64,000 nucleotides of DNA from Tautonia marina (GTDB taxonomy: Bacteria > Planctomycetota > Planctomycetia > Isosphaerales > Isosphaeraceae). The notes under the pieces were generated by a model. The model was given only the letters and a program-made list of their open reading frames with translations. It was not told the origin of the DNA and searched no databases. The stretch is taken from the NCBI RefSeq assembly GCF_009177065.1, contig NZ_WEZF01000016.1, positions 1 through 64,000 of the forward strand, read 5' to 3'. Both the position numbers and the translations under genes were made by a program. How positions within the stretch are numbered: the first letter of the stretch is position 1; the number at the start of each line of letters is the position of its first letter. This document shows positions 1-8,543 of this stretch, piece after piece.

Positions 1-159
1 CTCGGGAGGGGTTTCGGGCATGTCCTTGCTGGTCCAGGAGGCGACGAGCACTTCCATGCGCTGGCGTTCCTCGTCGCAGAGAGGACGCCGGGCGGTCAGG
101 CCGTGGGTGAGGGCGTTGGCGGACGGGTCGGGGTGGCGATCGTGGGTGGGGTGGCTCAT
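1..159 (-). CDS. 5' end of a leftward gene, product unknown (partial)
   Basis: Reading leftward from an ATG at 159-157, the frame is open to the window edge (53 codons). The peptide starts MSHPTHDRHPDPSANALTHG and continues with LTARRPLCDEERQRME. The segment NALTHGLTAR resembles the start of small planctomycete and phage-associated proteins of the form NALKHGLTAK, followed by an acidic stretch; that resemblance is from memory. A purine-rich stretch (gaggcgaacc) precedes the ATG. The rightward frames over the same bases give arginine/tryptophan-rich peptides without family features, so the leftward reading is preferred. The function is unknown and the rest of the gene lies outside the window. 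Confidence 0.55.
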   Translation of the reverse strand, partial: MSHPTHDRHPDPSANALTHGLTARRPLCDEERQRMEVLVASWTSKDMPETPPE

Positions 160-341
160 GGGAGTCGGTTCGCCTCGATGGGGGTGGTGCGGGCTCTCTG
201 GTGCAGTGCTCGGCGCGAGGGGACGCGGGGCGATCGAGCGCAAGCTCATCCTGAAATCATCGGGGCGAAGGGTGGAATTAAGCACAAATTCCGTGAAAAA
301 TCATGGATCGTCGACTTTCCACTCAAAACGGGTGGGTGTTT

Positions 342-486
342 CCTGGGTGGCCCCGGTGGCTCACCAACCGGGGTCGCGGAGCGACGAGCGGTCTCGGTAC
401 GGCCTTCCGTCGCCTCTTGCGGCTGCGCCGCCCCGGTTGACGAGCAACCGGGGCCACCCAGGGCAAAGGGGCGACGCATCATTTTT
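342..486. repeat. Inverted-repeat element, copy 1 (full)
   Basis: Two 32-bp arms, 342-373 and 431-462, are near-perfect inverted repeats of each other with only a few mismatches. Both are built around CCGGTT/AACCGG and end in CCTGGGTG at the outer side. The core between the arms is about 57 bp and contains GAGCGACGAGCG and CTTGCGGCTGCGCCGC. The conserved tail GCGACGCATCATTTT follows at 471-485. The same layout recurs at 10654-10797 and as a half copy at 537-601. There is no coding capacity, so it resembles a MITE or a long REP-like element rather than an insertion sequence. Confidence 0.8.
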
Positions 487-536
487 TACGGGAAGGTCGA
501 GGAGAGTCTTGAGCCACGGATGAAACACGGAGGGGG

Positions 537-601
537 CGGTCTCGGTGCGGCCTCTTGCGGCTGCGCCGCCCCGGTTGGCGAGCAACCGGGGTCACCCAGG
601 G
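537..601. repeat. Inverted-repeat element, half copy
   Basis: This is a truncated copy of the element at 342-486. It contains the end of the core (CTCTTGCGGCTGCGCCGC) and the complete right arm ending in GGGGTCACCCAGG, but no left arm and no GCGACGCATC tail. It lies immediately upstream of the small membrane protein gene at 657. Confidence 0.7.
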
Positions 602-656
602 CCCTCGCTTGAAGCTCGGAGATTGTTCCTGGAGGCCCGCGAAAGGGGCGAGGCGT

Positions 657-1343
657 ATGGCACGTTCGTCGTTGTTCTCGCGTCTGCTGCAAGGGCGGTG
701 CAACCGATGGGAGCAATCCCTGGTCGGGGGGCTCGCGGGGCTGGGCTGTGGGCTCCTGCTGGGTGGCTTCTCGATCTGGTCCTCCCCAATACCGCCGGGT
801 TCGGATGCGTTGACCGTCTGGGAAACCGCGCTCGTCGCCGCGGGCATGGGAGCCGTCTTCGGTGGGATTGTGGGAGGGATCGCGAGCGTTGACTCGGGCG
901 AGGGGCACACCTGGGAATCGTTCCCGGAACCCGACGAGGGCCGGGTGAAGGATTGGATCGTTGCCTTTGTCTGGCCCAGGGAGCATGCGTCGCAGGAATC
1001 CCTCCGGATGCTCGGCCAAGAACTGGAGGCCTGGCGGGCAGAGAACCCGTTCGTGACGAGGATCATGGGCCTGGAACGGCTCCGGTTGGGGCGCTACCCG
1101 ATTCCAGATGGTCCGACGCCGTACGTGGACGATCCCGAGGGAGGAGAGCTGATGCCGTGTCCTTGCCCGACCCCCGACGGGATCGGCCTCGAACTCCGCA
1201 AGTTGAGCATCGTCGAACCCTGGGTTTATTGCCCGGCGCTGGTCTGGGCCACCGAGGAGCTGGAGAGCAGCAAGGCGATTGCGAGCTTGCGTCGGTCGAT
1301 CTCGCCCGAACTCGTGTCGGAGATCGGCTACTCGTTCTCCTGA
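657..1343 (+). CDS. Small membrane protein with two glycine-rich helices, function unknown
   Basis: The protein has 228 residues. I start it at ATG 657, preceded by the purine-rich GAAAGGGGCGAGG, because the longer open frame from 555 would begin inside the repeat element. Two hydrophobic glycine-rich segments near residues 22-42 and 57-80 look like paired transmembrane helices of the glycine-zipper kind. The remaining ~145 residues are soluble, with tryptophans and a CPCPTPDG segment near the middle. I do not recognise a family. It has no obvious operon partner, with repeats upstream and a sparse 370-bp region downstream. The reading frame is convincing in codon use; the function is open. 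Confidence 0.6.
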   Translation: MARSSLFSRLLQGRCNRWEQSLVGGLAGLGCGLLLGGFSIWSSPIPPGSDALTVWETALVAAGMGAVFGGIVGGIASVDSGEGHTWESFPEPDEGRVKDWIVAFVWPREHASQESLRMLGQELEAWRAENPFVTRIMGLERLRLGRYPIPDGPTPYVDDPEGGELMPCPCPTPDGIGLELRKLSIVEPWVYCPALVWATEELESSKAIASLRRSISPELVSEIGYSFS

Positions 1344-1714
1344 TCGGGCCTCATCTCAGAGCGAGGAGGTTCCTGACCGGGTTCGGGATGAAGCGCGGCG
1401 CGACGGATTGGGTCGGGACGCACGCAGCGCGGGGACAGCCGGAGGGATGAGTCGCGATCCGAAGGGGTCAGGTCCCCTCTCGAAGGCATCGGCTCGCACA
1501 CCGCGCTCGGGGGTCGGCGCGAAGGAGGGCGGATCGGCGGCGTCGGCTCGGGAGGGGGGGCGGAGGGAGATCGTCCCGGCGAACATCCACGCCCGAGGCA
1601 TTCCTGCGCGGCCCGCCGCGGCGTCTTCAGTGAACATCAAGGCTTGTCTCGGCGGGCCGGACCACCGAGGATGGTTGTTCGGCGACGGAGGATGATCGGA
1701 GGTCGAGTGCGATC
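1344..1714. other. Gene-poor stretch before the toxin-like ORF
   Basis: No frame here looks like a real protein; the open frames give arginine/serine/alanine-rich peptides. The frame of the downstream E5-like ORF stays open back to 1634 (stop TGA at 1631) without an ATG. The ORF could therefore be the 3' end of a longer gene whose upstream part has decayed. Confidence 0.4.
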
Positions 1715-1981
1715 GTGGGTGGCATACGCGGTACGCCGAACTGGAGGCTGGGGGCGAATCACTCGGCCGAGCAGTGGCAGAACAGGATGCGGCATCGGGG
1801 TTGGACTCACGAGCAAATCGAGGAGGCCATCCGGTCCAGGCAAGGGTTCGCGGTGGCGAATCATCTCAACCCTGCCAACGGGGCGACCCGCTCCGTTCAC
1901 CCGACCACAGGCCGGTCCGTCGTCCTCGACGACACGACCGGCGAAGTGATCCCCGTCGGAGAAGATGGCTTTGTCTCCTAA
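1715..1981 (+). CDS. Colicin-E5-like ribonuclease toxin domain
   Basis: The protein has 88 residues from GTG 1715. Residues 29-35 (GWTHEQI) and 67-81 (RSVVLDDTTGEVIPV) match the layout of the colicin E5 C-terminal RNase domain as I know it: a GWTxxQI-type helix start followed by a strand pair with VxxDxxTGxxxQV. Colicin E5 cuts the anticodon of queuosine-type tRNAs; that activity is assumed here, not shown. No secretion or receptor-binding domain precedes it, and the frame has no ATG back to the stop at 1631. It is thus either a free-standing toxin or the tail of a decayed polymorphic toxin. The next gene overlaps its 3' end by 17 bp, as expected for a toxin/immunity pair. Confidence 0.6.
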   Translation: MGGIRGTPNWRLGANHSAEQWQNRMRHRGWTHEQIEEAIRSRQGFAVANHLNPANGATRSVHPTTGRSVVLDDTTGEVIPVGEDGFVS

Positions 1982-2219
1982 CTCAATCCCAATCGATGTT
2001 CCCTTGCTGAATGAGGGGACGGATGTCTTGAGGCCCACCACGGGTCGCTTCGTGGGGCCGGATATCATCCGCGTCGAAGCCACCAACGACTACGACCCCG
2101 ATGTTGAGGAGTGGGAGTTCCCGCCCGGGAGCGAGGTGCGATGTCTCGCGGAATTCCGAGGTGGACGGCAAATCCTTGTTGCTCGGTCGCGGGCGCTCGC
2201 GTCGTCGCACACCGTCTAA
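1965..2219 (+). CDS. Small acidic protein, candidate immunity partner
   Basis: The protein has 84 residues, starting at ATG 1965 inside the end of the E5-like ORF, with GGAGAAG just upstream as ribosome binding site. The sequence contains IPIDVPLLNEGTDVLRPTTG, then DYDPDVEEWEFPPGSEV and a basic tail. I recall a broad family of ~75-residue proteins with the pattern V-PLLxEGTxVWRPV....W.F.PGxxVRC, and this fits it well. Position and overlap suggest that it neutralises the upstream RNase; this is inference. It ends at 2219, before the histidine kinase begins. Confidence 0.6.
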   Translation: MALSPNSIPIDVPLLNEGTDVLRPTTGRFVGPDIIRVEATNDYDPDVEEWEFPPGSEVRCLAEFRGGRQILVARSRALASSHTV

Positions 2220-2286
2220 CAGCTCTCATCCCCTCTGTGATCAAGAGCGCACCCGTGGCAGGGGGAAGGGGGCTTTCCTGGAGCAG

Positions 2287-3684
2287 TTGAGGGCCTGGTG
2301 GTTGCGACGGTCCATTCGAAGTCAGATTTTGATTCCGCTGGTGGTGATCCAGGCGCTGGCGACCTGTGCCACGACGCTGGCGACCGCGGCCCTGGCGGCG
2401 AGGCGAAGCGAACGGCAGGTGATCGACCGGCTCGACGGGGTGGTGGAGGCGCTCGGGAGGGCGAACTTTCCCTATACGGAGGGGGTGCTGGCCCGGATGA
2501 GGGGGCTGTCCGGGGCGGAGTTCATCGCCTACGGGGCCGATGGGCAGGCCGCGGCATCGAGCCTGGCGGGACTGGGCAGGACTCCCCCGCCGCTGAGTGA
2601 CTTTGATGGGACGGCGCGCTTGAAATCGCTTGGCGAGGCGCCGACGGTCCTCCTGGGAGGGGTTCGCTACTTCGCGGTGGTGCTGCCGGCCTCGGGACGA
2701 CCGCCGTCGGAGTCGCTTCTGGTGCTTTATCCCGAGACCAGTTGGAGGCAGGCCAGGCGGGAGGCAGCGACGCCGCCGCTGTTGCTCGGGGGCGGGGCAC
2801 TGGCGATCATGGTCGGGGTTTCCGGATGGATCGTCCACCGCATCACCGATCGGATTCAAGGGGTCGAGCGGCGGGTCGCCCGGATCGCCGAAGGGGACTT
2901 CGAGCGGCTCGATCCGGGAGACGAGCAGGACGAGATCGGCGACCTTGAGCGCTCGATCGACGCGATGTGCCTGCAACTGGCGAACATGAGGTGGACGATT
3001 CGGCAGTCCGAACGGGCTCGCCTGCTGGCCCAGCTCGGGGCGGGGCTGGCTCATCAGATGAGAAATGCGCTGACCGGAACCCGGATGAGCGTTCAGCTCC
3101 ACGCCCGGCGCTGCCCCGGCCCGCCGGGGGATCGGAGCCTGGATGTTGCCCTGAAGCAACTGACGATGATCGAGGAACAGGTCAAGGGGCTCCTTTCGCT
3201 CGGCCGGGTCGAGGATCGACCTCCATCGGCGTGCGACGTCGGGCAGGTTCTCGGAGAGGTCGCGCTGCTGGTTGGCTCGGCGGGGGAACACGCGAAGGTG
3301 GCCGTTGAGGTTCGGATCGATCGGGGTGAGCTTCAGGTGATGGCGGAGGAATCGGCGCTTCGGGCGGCGGTGCTGAACCTGGCCTTGAATGCGATTGAGG
3401 CCGCGGGAGGAGGCGGGAGCGTGCGTCTGGAGACCGTTCGGGACGGTGGGATGGCGGTCGTTGAGGTTGTTGACACCGGGCCGGGTCCGCCGCCGGATCT
3501 GGCTGGCGTGATCTTCGAGCCCTTCGCCACGAGCAAGCCCGAGGGGGTCGGCCTGGGGCTTGCGCTCGCTCGGCACGTTGCTGATCGGTACGGTGGGACG
3601 CTCGCGTGGGACCGGGTCGGCGGCGAAACACGCTTCCGCCTGGCGATGCCTCGGGTGGGTGTGGCTGGAGAGGAGGACGCATGA
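2287..3684 (+). CDS. NtrB-like sensor histidine kinase
   Basis: The kinase has about 465 residues. The N-terminal helix (residues ~12-40) and a second helix near 170-190 bracket an extracytoplasmic sensor region of ~130 residues. A HAMP linker (DRIQGVERRVARIAEGDFER) follows, then a HisKA helix with the phospho-acceptor His256 in GLAHQMRNALTG. The ATPase domain has an N box (NLALNAIEAAGG), a DTGPG box and a GVGLGLALARH box. The start is uncertain: no ATG lies near, so I use TTG 2287 after the GGGGAAGGGG at 2262-2271; CTG 2278 is possible, and ATG 2101 would overlap the preceding gene. The stop overlaps the regulator start by 4 bp (ATGA), so the pair is co-translated. Confidence 0.88.
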   Translation: MRAWWLRRSIRSQILIPLVVIQALATCATTLATAALAARRSERQVIDRLDGVVEALGRANFPYTEGVLARMRGLSGAEFIAYGADGQAAASSLAGLGRTPPPLSDFDGTARLKSLGEAPTVLLGGVRYFAVVLPASGRPPSESLLVLYPETSWRQARREAATPPLLLGGGALAIMVGVSGWIVHRITDRIQGVERRVARIAEGDFERLDPGDEQDEIGDLERSIDAMCLQLANMRWTIRQSERARLLAQLGAGLAHQMRNALTGTRMSVQLHARRCPGPPGDRSLDVALKQLTMIEEQVKGLLSLGRVEDRPPSACDVGQVLGEVALLVGSAGEHAKVAVEVRIDRGELQVMAEESALRAAVLNLALNAIEAAGGGGSVRLETVRDGGMAVVEVVDTGPGPPPDLAGVIFEPFATSKPEGVGLGLALARHVADRYGGTLAWDRVGGETRFRLAMPRVGVAGEEDA

Positions 3685-5111
3685 GCCGGGTCCTGATCGT
3701 CGATGACGAGGCGAGCATCTGTTTCGCGTTCCGCGAGTTCCTCGTCGACGAGGGGCATCGGGTGGACGTGGCCGCCTCGGCCGAGGAAGGTTTGACGATC
3801 GCCGAGGACACCCCGCCCGATGCGGTCGTGCTCGACGTTCGATTGCCGGGAATCGACGGCCTGACGGCCCTCGCGGAGTTCCGGAAACGCATTGGACCGG
3901 CGCCGGTGGTGGTCATCACCGCCTTCGGAGACCTCGACACGGCCGTTCGGGCGATGGAAGGGGGGGCCTTCGAGTACCTGGTCAAGCCGTTCGACCTCGA
4001 CCAGGCGGGGGAGGTGATCCGGCGCGCCCTGAGCTGGGAGCGCGGCGAGGATCGGCCCGTCGAGGAGGCGCCGGGAGGGGGATCGGAGGCGTTGATCGGG
4101 TCGTCTCCGGTGATGCAGGATCTGTTCAAGCGGATTGCGCTCGTTGCTCCGACCGAGGTTCCGGTCTTGATTACAGGAGAAAGCGGGACCGGCAAGGAGC
4201 TGGTGGCTCGGGCCATCCACCGGCACAGCGCGCGACGAGCCGGCCCGTTCCTGCCGATCTGCCTGGCGGCCCTGAGCCCGGGGCTGGTCGAGCGGGAGCT
4301 GTTTGGACACCTGAAGGGGTCGTTTACCGGTGCGGATCAGGACCGCAAGGGGCTGTTCGAACTTGGCTCGGGGGGAACCGTGCTGCTGGACGAGATCGGC
4401 GACGTGCCGATGGGCCTTCAGGTGAAGCTGCTCCGGGCGATCGAACAGCGCGAGGTGACGCCCGTCGGCGATGCAAGACCCCGACCGACGAATCTGCGGG
4501 TACTGGCCGCGACGAATCGGCCGCTCGGCGATCTCATGGCGGCCGGCCAGTTCCGGGAGGACCTGTTCTTCCGGCTCAGTGTCTTTCACCTGCACTTGCC
4601 GCCGCTCCGCGACCGTCGCGAAGATATTCCGGCCCTGGCGGAACACTTTCTCAGGATGGCCCGCACCTCGACCACCGCCGACCTCCGCTTCACCGAGGAG
4701 GTTCTGGCCGAACTCCGCGCGCGGCCCTGGGTGGGGAACATCCGAGAGCTGCGCAACGCCGTCGAACACGCGGCCATCGTCTCGCGGGGCCAGCCGATCC
4801 GGCCCGAGCATCTGCCCCCGGCCATGACCGGGTCGGGGCAGACCGCCCCGGCGCCGGTTGATGAGCTGGTGCCGCGGCACCTGGCCGAATGGGCGGCTCA
4901 GGAGGCAACGCGACTTCGCGATCATCCGGGTGAGGCGGCCCTGTATGATCGCTTTCTGGAACTGTCCGAGCCGGCCGTGCTTCAGGCCGTGCTGCGGGCC
5001 TGCCAGGGCAATCGGGCTCGAGCCGCCCAGGTGCTCGGCATCCACCGGGCGACGCTTCGCCAGAAGCTGAACAGGTACGCCATCTCGACCGACCGCGAAC
5101 GCGATGCTTGA
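3681..5111 (+). CDS. NtrC-family sigma-54-dependent response regulator
   Basis: The protein has 476 residues from ATG 3681 (GAGGAGGACGC upstream). The receiver domain spans 1-120, with acidic pair D8/D9, phospho-acceptor D52, T80 and K102. The AAA+ domain carries Walker A GESGTGKE and Walker B LLDEIGD. The sigma-54 contact loop reads GSFTGA where GAFTGA is usual. The C terminus has a Fis-type helix-turn-helix (GNRARAAQVLGIHRATLRQK). It would be phosphorylated by the overlapping sensor kinase and would open sigma-54 promoters; its targets are not evident here. An unrelated acidic/alanine-rich linker sits between the AAA+ domain and the HTH. Confidence 0.93.
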   Translation: MSRVLIVDDEASICFAFREFLVDEGHRVDVAASAEEGLTIAEDTPPDAVVLDVRLPGIDGLTALAEFRKRIGPAPVVVITAFGDLDTAVRAMEGGAFEYLVKPFDLDQAGEVIRRALSWERGEDRPVEEAPGGGSEALIGSSPVMQDLFKRIALVAPTEVPVLITGESGTGKELVARAIHRHSARRAGPFLPICLAALSPGLVERELFGHLKGSFTGADQDRKGLFELGSGGTVLLDEIGDVPMGLQVKLLRAIEQREVTPVGDARPRPTNLRVLAATNRPLGDLMAAGQFREDLFFRLSVFHLHLPPLRDRREDIPALAEHFLRMARTSTTADLRFTEEVLAELRARPWVGNIRELRNAVEHAAIVSRGQPIRPEHLPPAMTGSGQTAPAPVDELVPRHLAEWAAQEATRLRDHPGEAALYDRFLELSEPAVLQAVLRACQGNRARAAQVLGIHRATLRQKLNRYAISTDRERDA

Positions 5112-5285
5112 TTGAACGGCAAAGGTCTCCGCGATTCGGCCCGCTTGTCGATCGGGCGAAGATGACGGCCGCCCGGGGCCGGCACTGCGGTGGAAGGAGA
5201 CCGGAGAGGTCGTCTCGTGGGCCGATCGGTGGTAAGATCGTCGCACCGCGCTGATCGTTTCGGATGTCACGAAAAGATTGAACTA

Positions 5286-5963
5286 ATGAAAATTTGTATT
5301 GTTGGTGCTTCGGGAAAACTTGGCCAGTACATGATTCAGCATGCGTTGGACCGCGGCGATGAGGTTGTTGGCGTGTGCCGCGCGGAGAGTGTGGGAAAAC
5401 TCGATGCCTTCAAGGACCGAATCACCGTGGTGCCTGGAGCAACGAATGATCGCGAGGTGATCAGGAAGGCGGTTTCAGAATGTGATGGAGTGCTTGCGGT
5501 TCTGGTTCCCTGGGGGGTGCAGCAGTACGCAACGGGAACCGCTCAGGCGGTTTTGGACTACGCACGCCCCGGAGCCCGCCTGGTCTTCTCGTGCGGATGG
5601 CACATCACACGCGATGGTCGTGACGTGTACTCGTGGAGATTCAAGACACTTCTGAAACTCTTTGGATGGATTGCCCGCCTGACGCGATTTGCGGACCTGA
5701 ACGATCAAGTTGAGGCCTGCCGCCGCATCTTTGCAAGCGAAACGCGCTGGACGGTGGTCCGCGGAAGCGACCTTGAAGAAGGGGAGAGCGAGGGCTTGCC
5801 GGTCTGGAGTCGCCACGTGGGCGATCCGGTGCTCCAGAGCAACATCACGCGGCGCGTCGATTTTGCGTTGTTCATGGTCGCCGCGCTCTCGAACGACGAA
5901 CTGATCCACGAAGCACCGGCCATTGTCAGTTGCAAATCCCCCTCGGCCCTGGCAAATGCCTGA
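5286..5963 (+). CDS. NAD(P)-binding protein, atypical SDR (NmrA-like)
   Basis: The protein has 225 residues from ATG 5286 (MKICIVG). The nucleotide-binding loop GASGKLGQ at residues 8-15 is the GxxGxxG form of atypical short-chain dehydrogenases. An arginine after the second strand (VVGVCR) suggests NADPH preference. The fold fits NmrA/SDR5-type proteins, which often sense or use NAD(P)H; the substrate is unknown. The first ~250 bases use noticeably more A/T-ending codons than neighbouring genes (AAA ATT TGT ATT GTT GGT), which hints at acquisition. It stands alone between the regulator gene and the convergent adenylate kinase gene. Confidence 0.75.
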   Translation: MKICIVGASGKLGQYMIQHALDRGDEVVGVCRAESVGKLDAFKDRITVVPGATNDREVIRKAVSECDGVLAVLVPWGVQQYATGTAQAVLDYARPGARLVFSCGWHITRDGRDVYSWRFKTLLKLFGWIARLTRFADLNDQVEACRRIFASETRWTVVRGSDLEEGESEGLPVWSRHVGDPVLQSNITRRVDFALFMVAALSNDELIHEAPAIVSCKSPSALANA

Positions 5964-6173
5964 GCGGCCGAAGCCGACGTCGCATGGCAGCGGCCGCTTC
6001 AGTGCTCGCGTGGGCTCGGATGTCACAGGCGCACGATCGACGGGCCGTGCCAGGAGCCGAGGGGCCTGACAGGGTTCGAGAGGAGGCGAGGCGAGGCGCG
6101 GAGGATCGAGCACGAGGTCGTCTGCCCGTACCACCCCATCGAGACGAGGGCGGGGGGTACGGGGAGGTGACGG

Positions 6174-6845
6174 TCAGGGGGCGAGGCCGAGGGCGCGTTC
6201 GAGATCGGAGGAGACGGCGTCGAAGGATTGCTCGCCGTTGATAAGAAGGAAGCGGTCGGGGGCGGTGCGGCGGTAGTGGTCGACGACCGGGCCGGTGCGT
6301 TCGTCGTAGACGGATTGGCGGACGCGGAGGACCTCGGGGGTGTCGTCGGAGCGGCGGGTGAGGGGGGTGCCGTCGTGGTCGCAGACGCCGTCGGCCTTGG
6401 GAGGATTGTTGGTGATGTGATAGGTGGCGCCGCAGGTCGGGCAGACGCGACGCCCGGACATGCGACGGAGGGCCTCGTCGGCAGAGACGGCGATCTCGAC
6501 GTAACGGTCGATGGTGAAGCCGACGGCCTCTTGCAGGCGATCGAGCAAGGGAACCTGGCCGAGGGTTCGGGGGAAGCCGTCGAACAGGAGGCGATCGTGC
6601 CGGAGGGTGGAGAGGTCGCGGGCGAGGACCTCGTAGGCGAGATCGTCGGGCACGAGCTGGCCGGCTTTCAGGAGCGATTCGACCTGCCGGCCGAGCGAGT
6701 CCCCCTTGCGGACGGCGTCGCGGAGCAGCGCTCCGGTGCGGACCATGGCGAAGCCGTGGGCCTCGCCGAGACGCTCGGCAACGCTGCTCTTGCCGCTGCC
6801 GGGACGGCCAAAGGCGACAACGTGGAGGGGGAAATCAGTGGCCAT
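6174..6845 (-). CDS. adk: Adenylate kinase
   Basis: The enzyme has 223 residues and interconverts ATP + AMP and 2 ADP. It carries the P-loop GRPGSGKSS (13-21), the AMP-site TGALLRD and the FDGFPRT motif. The long LID is of the zinc-binding kind, with CPTCGATYH and, later, GVCDHDG, so three cysteines plus an aspartate as metal ligands. It ends in the usual VVDHYRR helix. Length fits long-form bacterial Adk. It lies downstream of hpnCDE on the same strand, 159 bp after hpnE, so joint transcription is possible but not required by the sequence. Confidence 0.93.
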   Translation of the reverse strand: MATDFPLHVVAFGRPGSGKSSVAERLGEAHGFAMVRTGALLRDAVRKGDSLGRQVESLLKAGQLVPDDLAYEVLARDLSTLRHDRLLFDGFPRTLGQVPLLDRLQEAVGFTIDRYVEIAVSADEALRRMSGRRVCPTCGATYHITNNPPKADGVCDHDGTPLTRRSDDTPEVLRVRQSVYDERTGPVVDHYRRTAPDRFLLINGEQSFDAVSSDLERALGLAP

Positions 6846-7004
6846 CGGACCTCAAGGGGAAGGAAACCAGGAGACGATCGGTCCCGACCGGGCATAAGGC
6901 CCAGGCATCGGGGGAAACAATCCATTCTAACCGAGAGAGGGTCCCTGAGTCGCCGGATGTTGCGATCGGGCAATTCGGAGGGTTGAATTCGTTGAACGCG
7001 GATC

Positions 7005-8543
7005 TCAGCGCATCGGAGAACGAGCGGGAGCCGTCGTCGTCATCGTTGGAGGAGGAGGGGAGGGGCGGGTCAGGGTGGGAGCCGAGCCCAGCAGCAGGCG
7101 AGCCAGCGGGGCCATCGGGAGTTCGGGACGGACCAGGCGCTTCGGTCGGCCGAGATCGGCGAGAATGCCCTCGGCGGCGCGGTAGCCGCTGCGGACAGCC
7201 CCTTCCATGGTGGCGGGCCAGCCGGTATCGGTCCAGTCGCCGGCCAGGAACAGGCCATCGACGGTGGTCCGCTGGGGGGGGCGGAGGGCCTCGATGCCGG
7301 GTCGGACGGAGAAGGTCGCGCCGTGCTCGGTGACGACCCACCAGCGGGTGAGGGTTGCCTCTCGGGCGTCGGGCCAGATGGAGGCGAGGTCGGCGAGCAC
7401 GGCGTCTCGGATGGCGTTCTTATCGAGCGGGAGGAGGTCGTAGGCGGCACTGATGACCAGTTGCAAATACTGGCCGCCGCCTTCGGGTTCGCGGCCCTGA
7501 ATGGCCGAGTGATTAAACACCCACTGAATCAGGCGGCCGACCGTGACGACGTGTTCAAGCTCGGGGGGGCAGACGGGTCGGTCGAACCAGAAGTGAACAC
7601 CGGTGATGGGGGATGACTCCATCCGGGAAACGGCGTCGAGGCCGGGAATCGTCGCCGAGGCCCCTTCGGGCACGAGTGCATTGACCCGGTCGTACGGGAC
7701 GGCCAGGACGACGAAATCGGCGGGAAGATGCTCGCCCGATCGAAGCAGGACGCCCGAGGCCGCGCCGTCATCGTCAAAGGTGAGCGATCGGACGCCGGTT
7801 TTCAAGCGGATGGAAACCCCTTCGGCGTCGAGCCACTGCTGGAGCCGAAGGCCGTACAGTTCGCCGAGGGGGACGGTCGGGATCTCCATCTGGAATCCGG
7901 TTCGATTGCGGAGGAACCCATCCAGGAAGACCTTGCGAGCATGGCCAACGTCCATCTGGTCGAGCCGCTCGTTGAGGGCCGAGACAAGCACGGTGCCCCA
8001 GAAGCGTTCGATGGTGCGGTCGGTCTGACCGTGGCGGCGGAGCCAGGCGTCGAACGATTCGCCGGGGCGGTCGCGTTGGGACAGGCGGAGGCAGGCCATG
8101 CCGAGGCCGACGCGGAGCTTCTCGGAGAAGGTGAGATAGCGGGCGCGGAGGAAGCTCTCGGTCAGGTGCAGGGGGGCGGGCAAGAGTCCGGCACGGAGGG
8201 GAGAGGTGCGCCCTTGCTCGTCGAGGAAGACGACCTCGGGGACGCGGCGGAACAGATCGGCCGTGCCGACTCGCTTGCAGAAGTCGGCAAGATTGGTGCA
8301 GCAGGCCATACTGACATGCTGGCAATTGTCGACCTGTTCGGTGGTGGTGGGATCGACAAAGGAGCTGGCGCGGCCGCCGAGGCGGGGGCGGCTTTCGAGC
8401 AACGTGAGGTTCAGGCCGCATCGGACCAGGGCCGAGGCAGCGGCCAGGCCGGCCAGACCGCCGCCGACGATGACGACGCGCGGGGGAGTGGGCCGCCAGT
8501 CGGGACCGTTGGGGGGAGCGTCGGGGTTCTGGGTCTCGATCAC
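7005..8543 (-). CDS. hpnE: Hydroxysqualene dehydroxylase HpnE
   Basis: This FAD-dependent amine-oxidase-fold protein has 512 residues. The dinucleotide site VIVGGGLAGLAAASAL lies near residues 24-39, and the C-terminal FAD contact is FLAGDWTDTGWPATMEGAV. Its place after hpnC and hpnD identifies it as the step converting hydroxysqualene to squalene. The start overlaps the hpnD stop by 4 bp (ATGA), giving translational coupling. The C-terminal ~25 residues are proline/threonine-rich and probably unstructured. No squalene-hopene cyclase gene lies in the window. Confidence 0.92.
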   Translation of the reverse strand: MIETQNPDAPPNGPDWRPTPPRVVIVGGGLAGLAAASALVRCGLNLTLLESRPRLGGRASSFVDPTTTEQVDNCQHVSMACCTNLADFCKRVGTADLFRRVPEVVFLDEQGRTSPLRAGLLPAPLHLTESFLRARYLTFSEKLRVGLGMACLRLSQRDRPGESFDAWLRRHGQTDRTIERFWGTVLVSALNERLDQMDVGHARKVFLDGFLRNRTGFQMEIPTVPLGELYGLRLQQWLDAEGVSIRLKTGVRSLTFDDDGAASGVLLRSGEHLPADFVVLAVPYDRVNALVPEGASATIPGLDAVSRMESSPITGVHFWFDRPVCPPELEHVVTVGRLIQWVFNHSAIQGREPEGGGQYLQLVISAAYDLLPLDKNAIRDAVLADLASIWPDAREATLTRWWVVTEHGATFSVRPGIEALRPPQRTTVDGLFLAGDWTDTGWPATMEGAVRSGYRAAEGILADLGRPKRLVRPELPMAPLARLLLGSAPTLTRPSPPPPTMTTTAPARSPMR

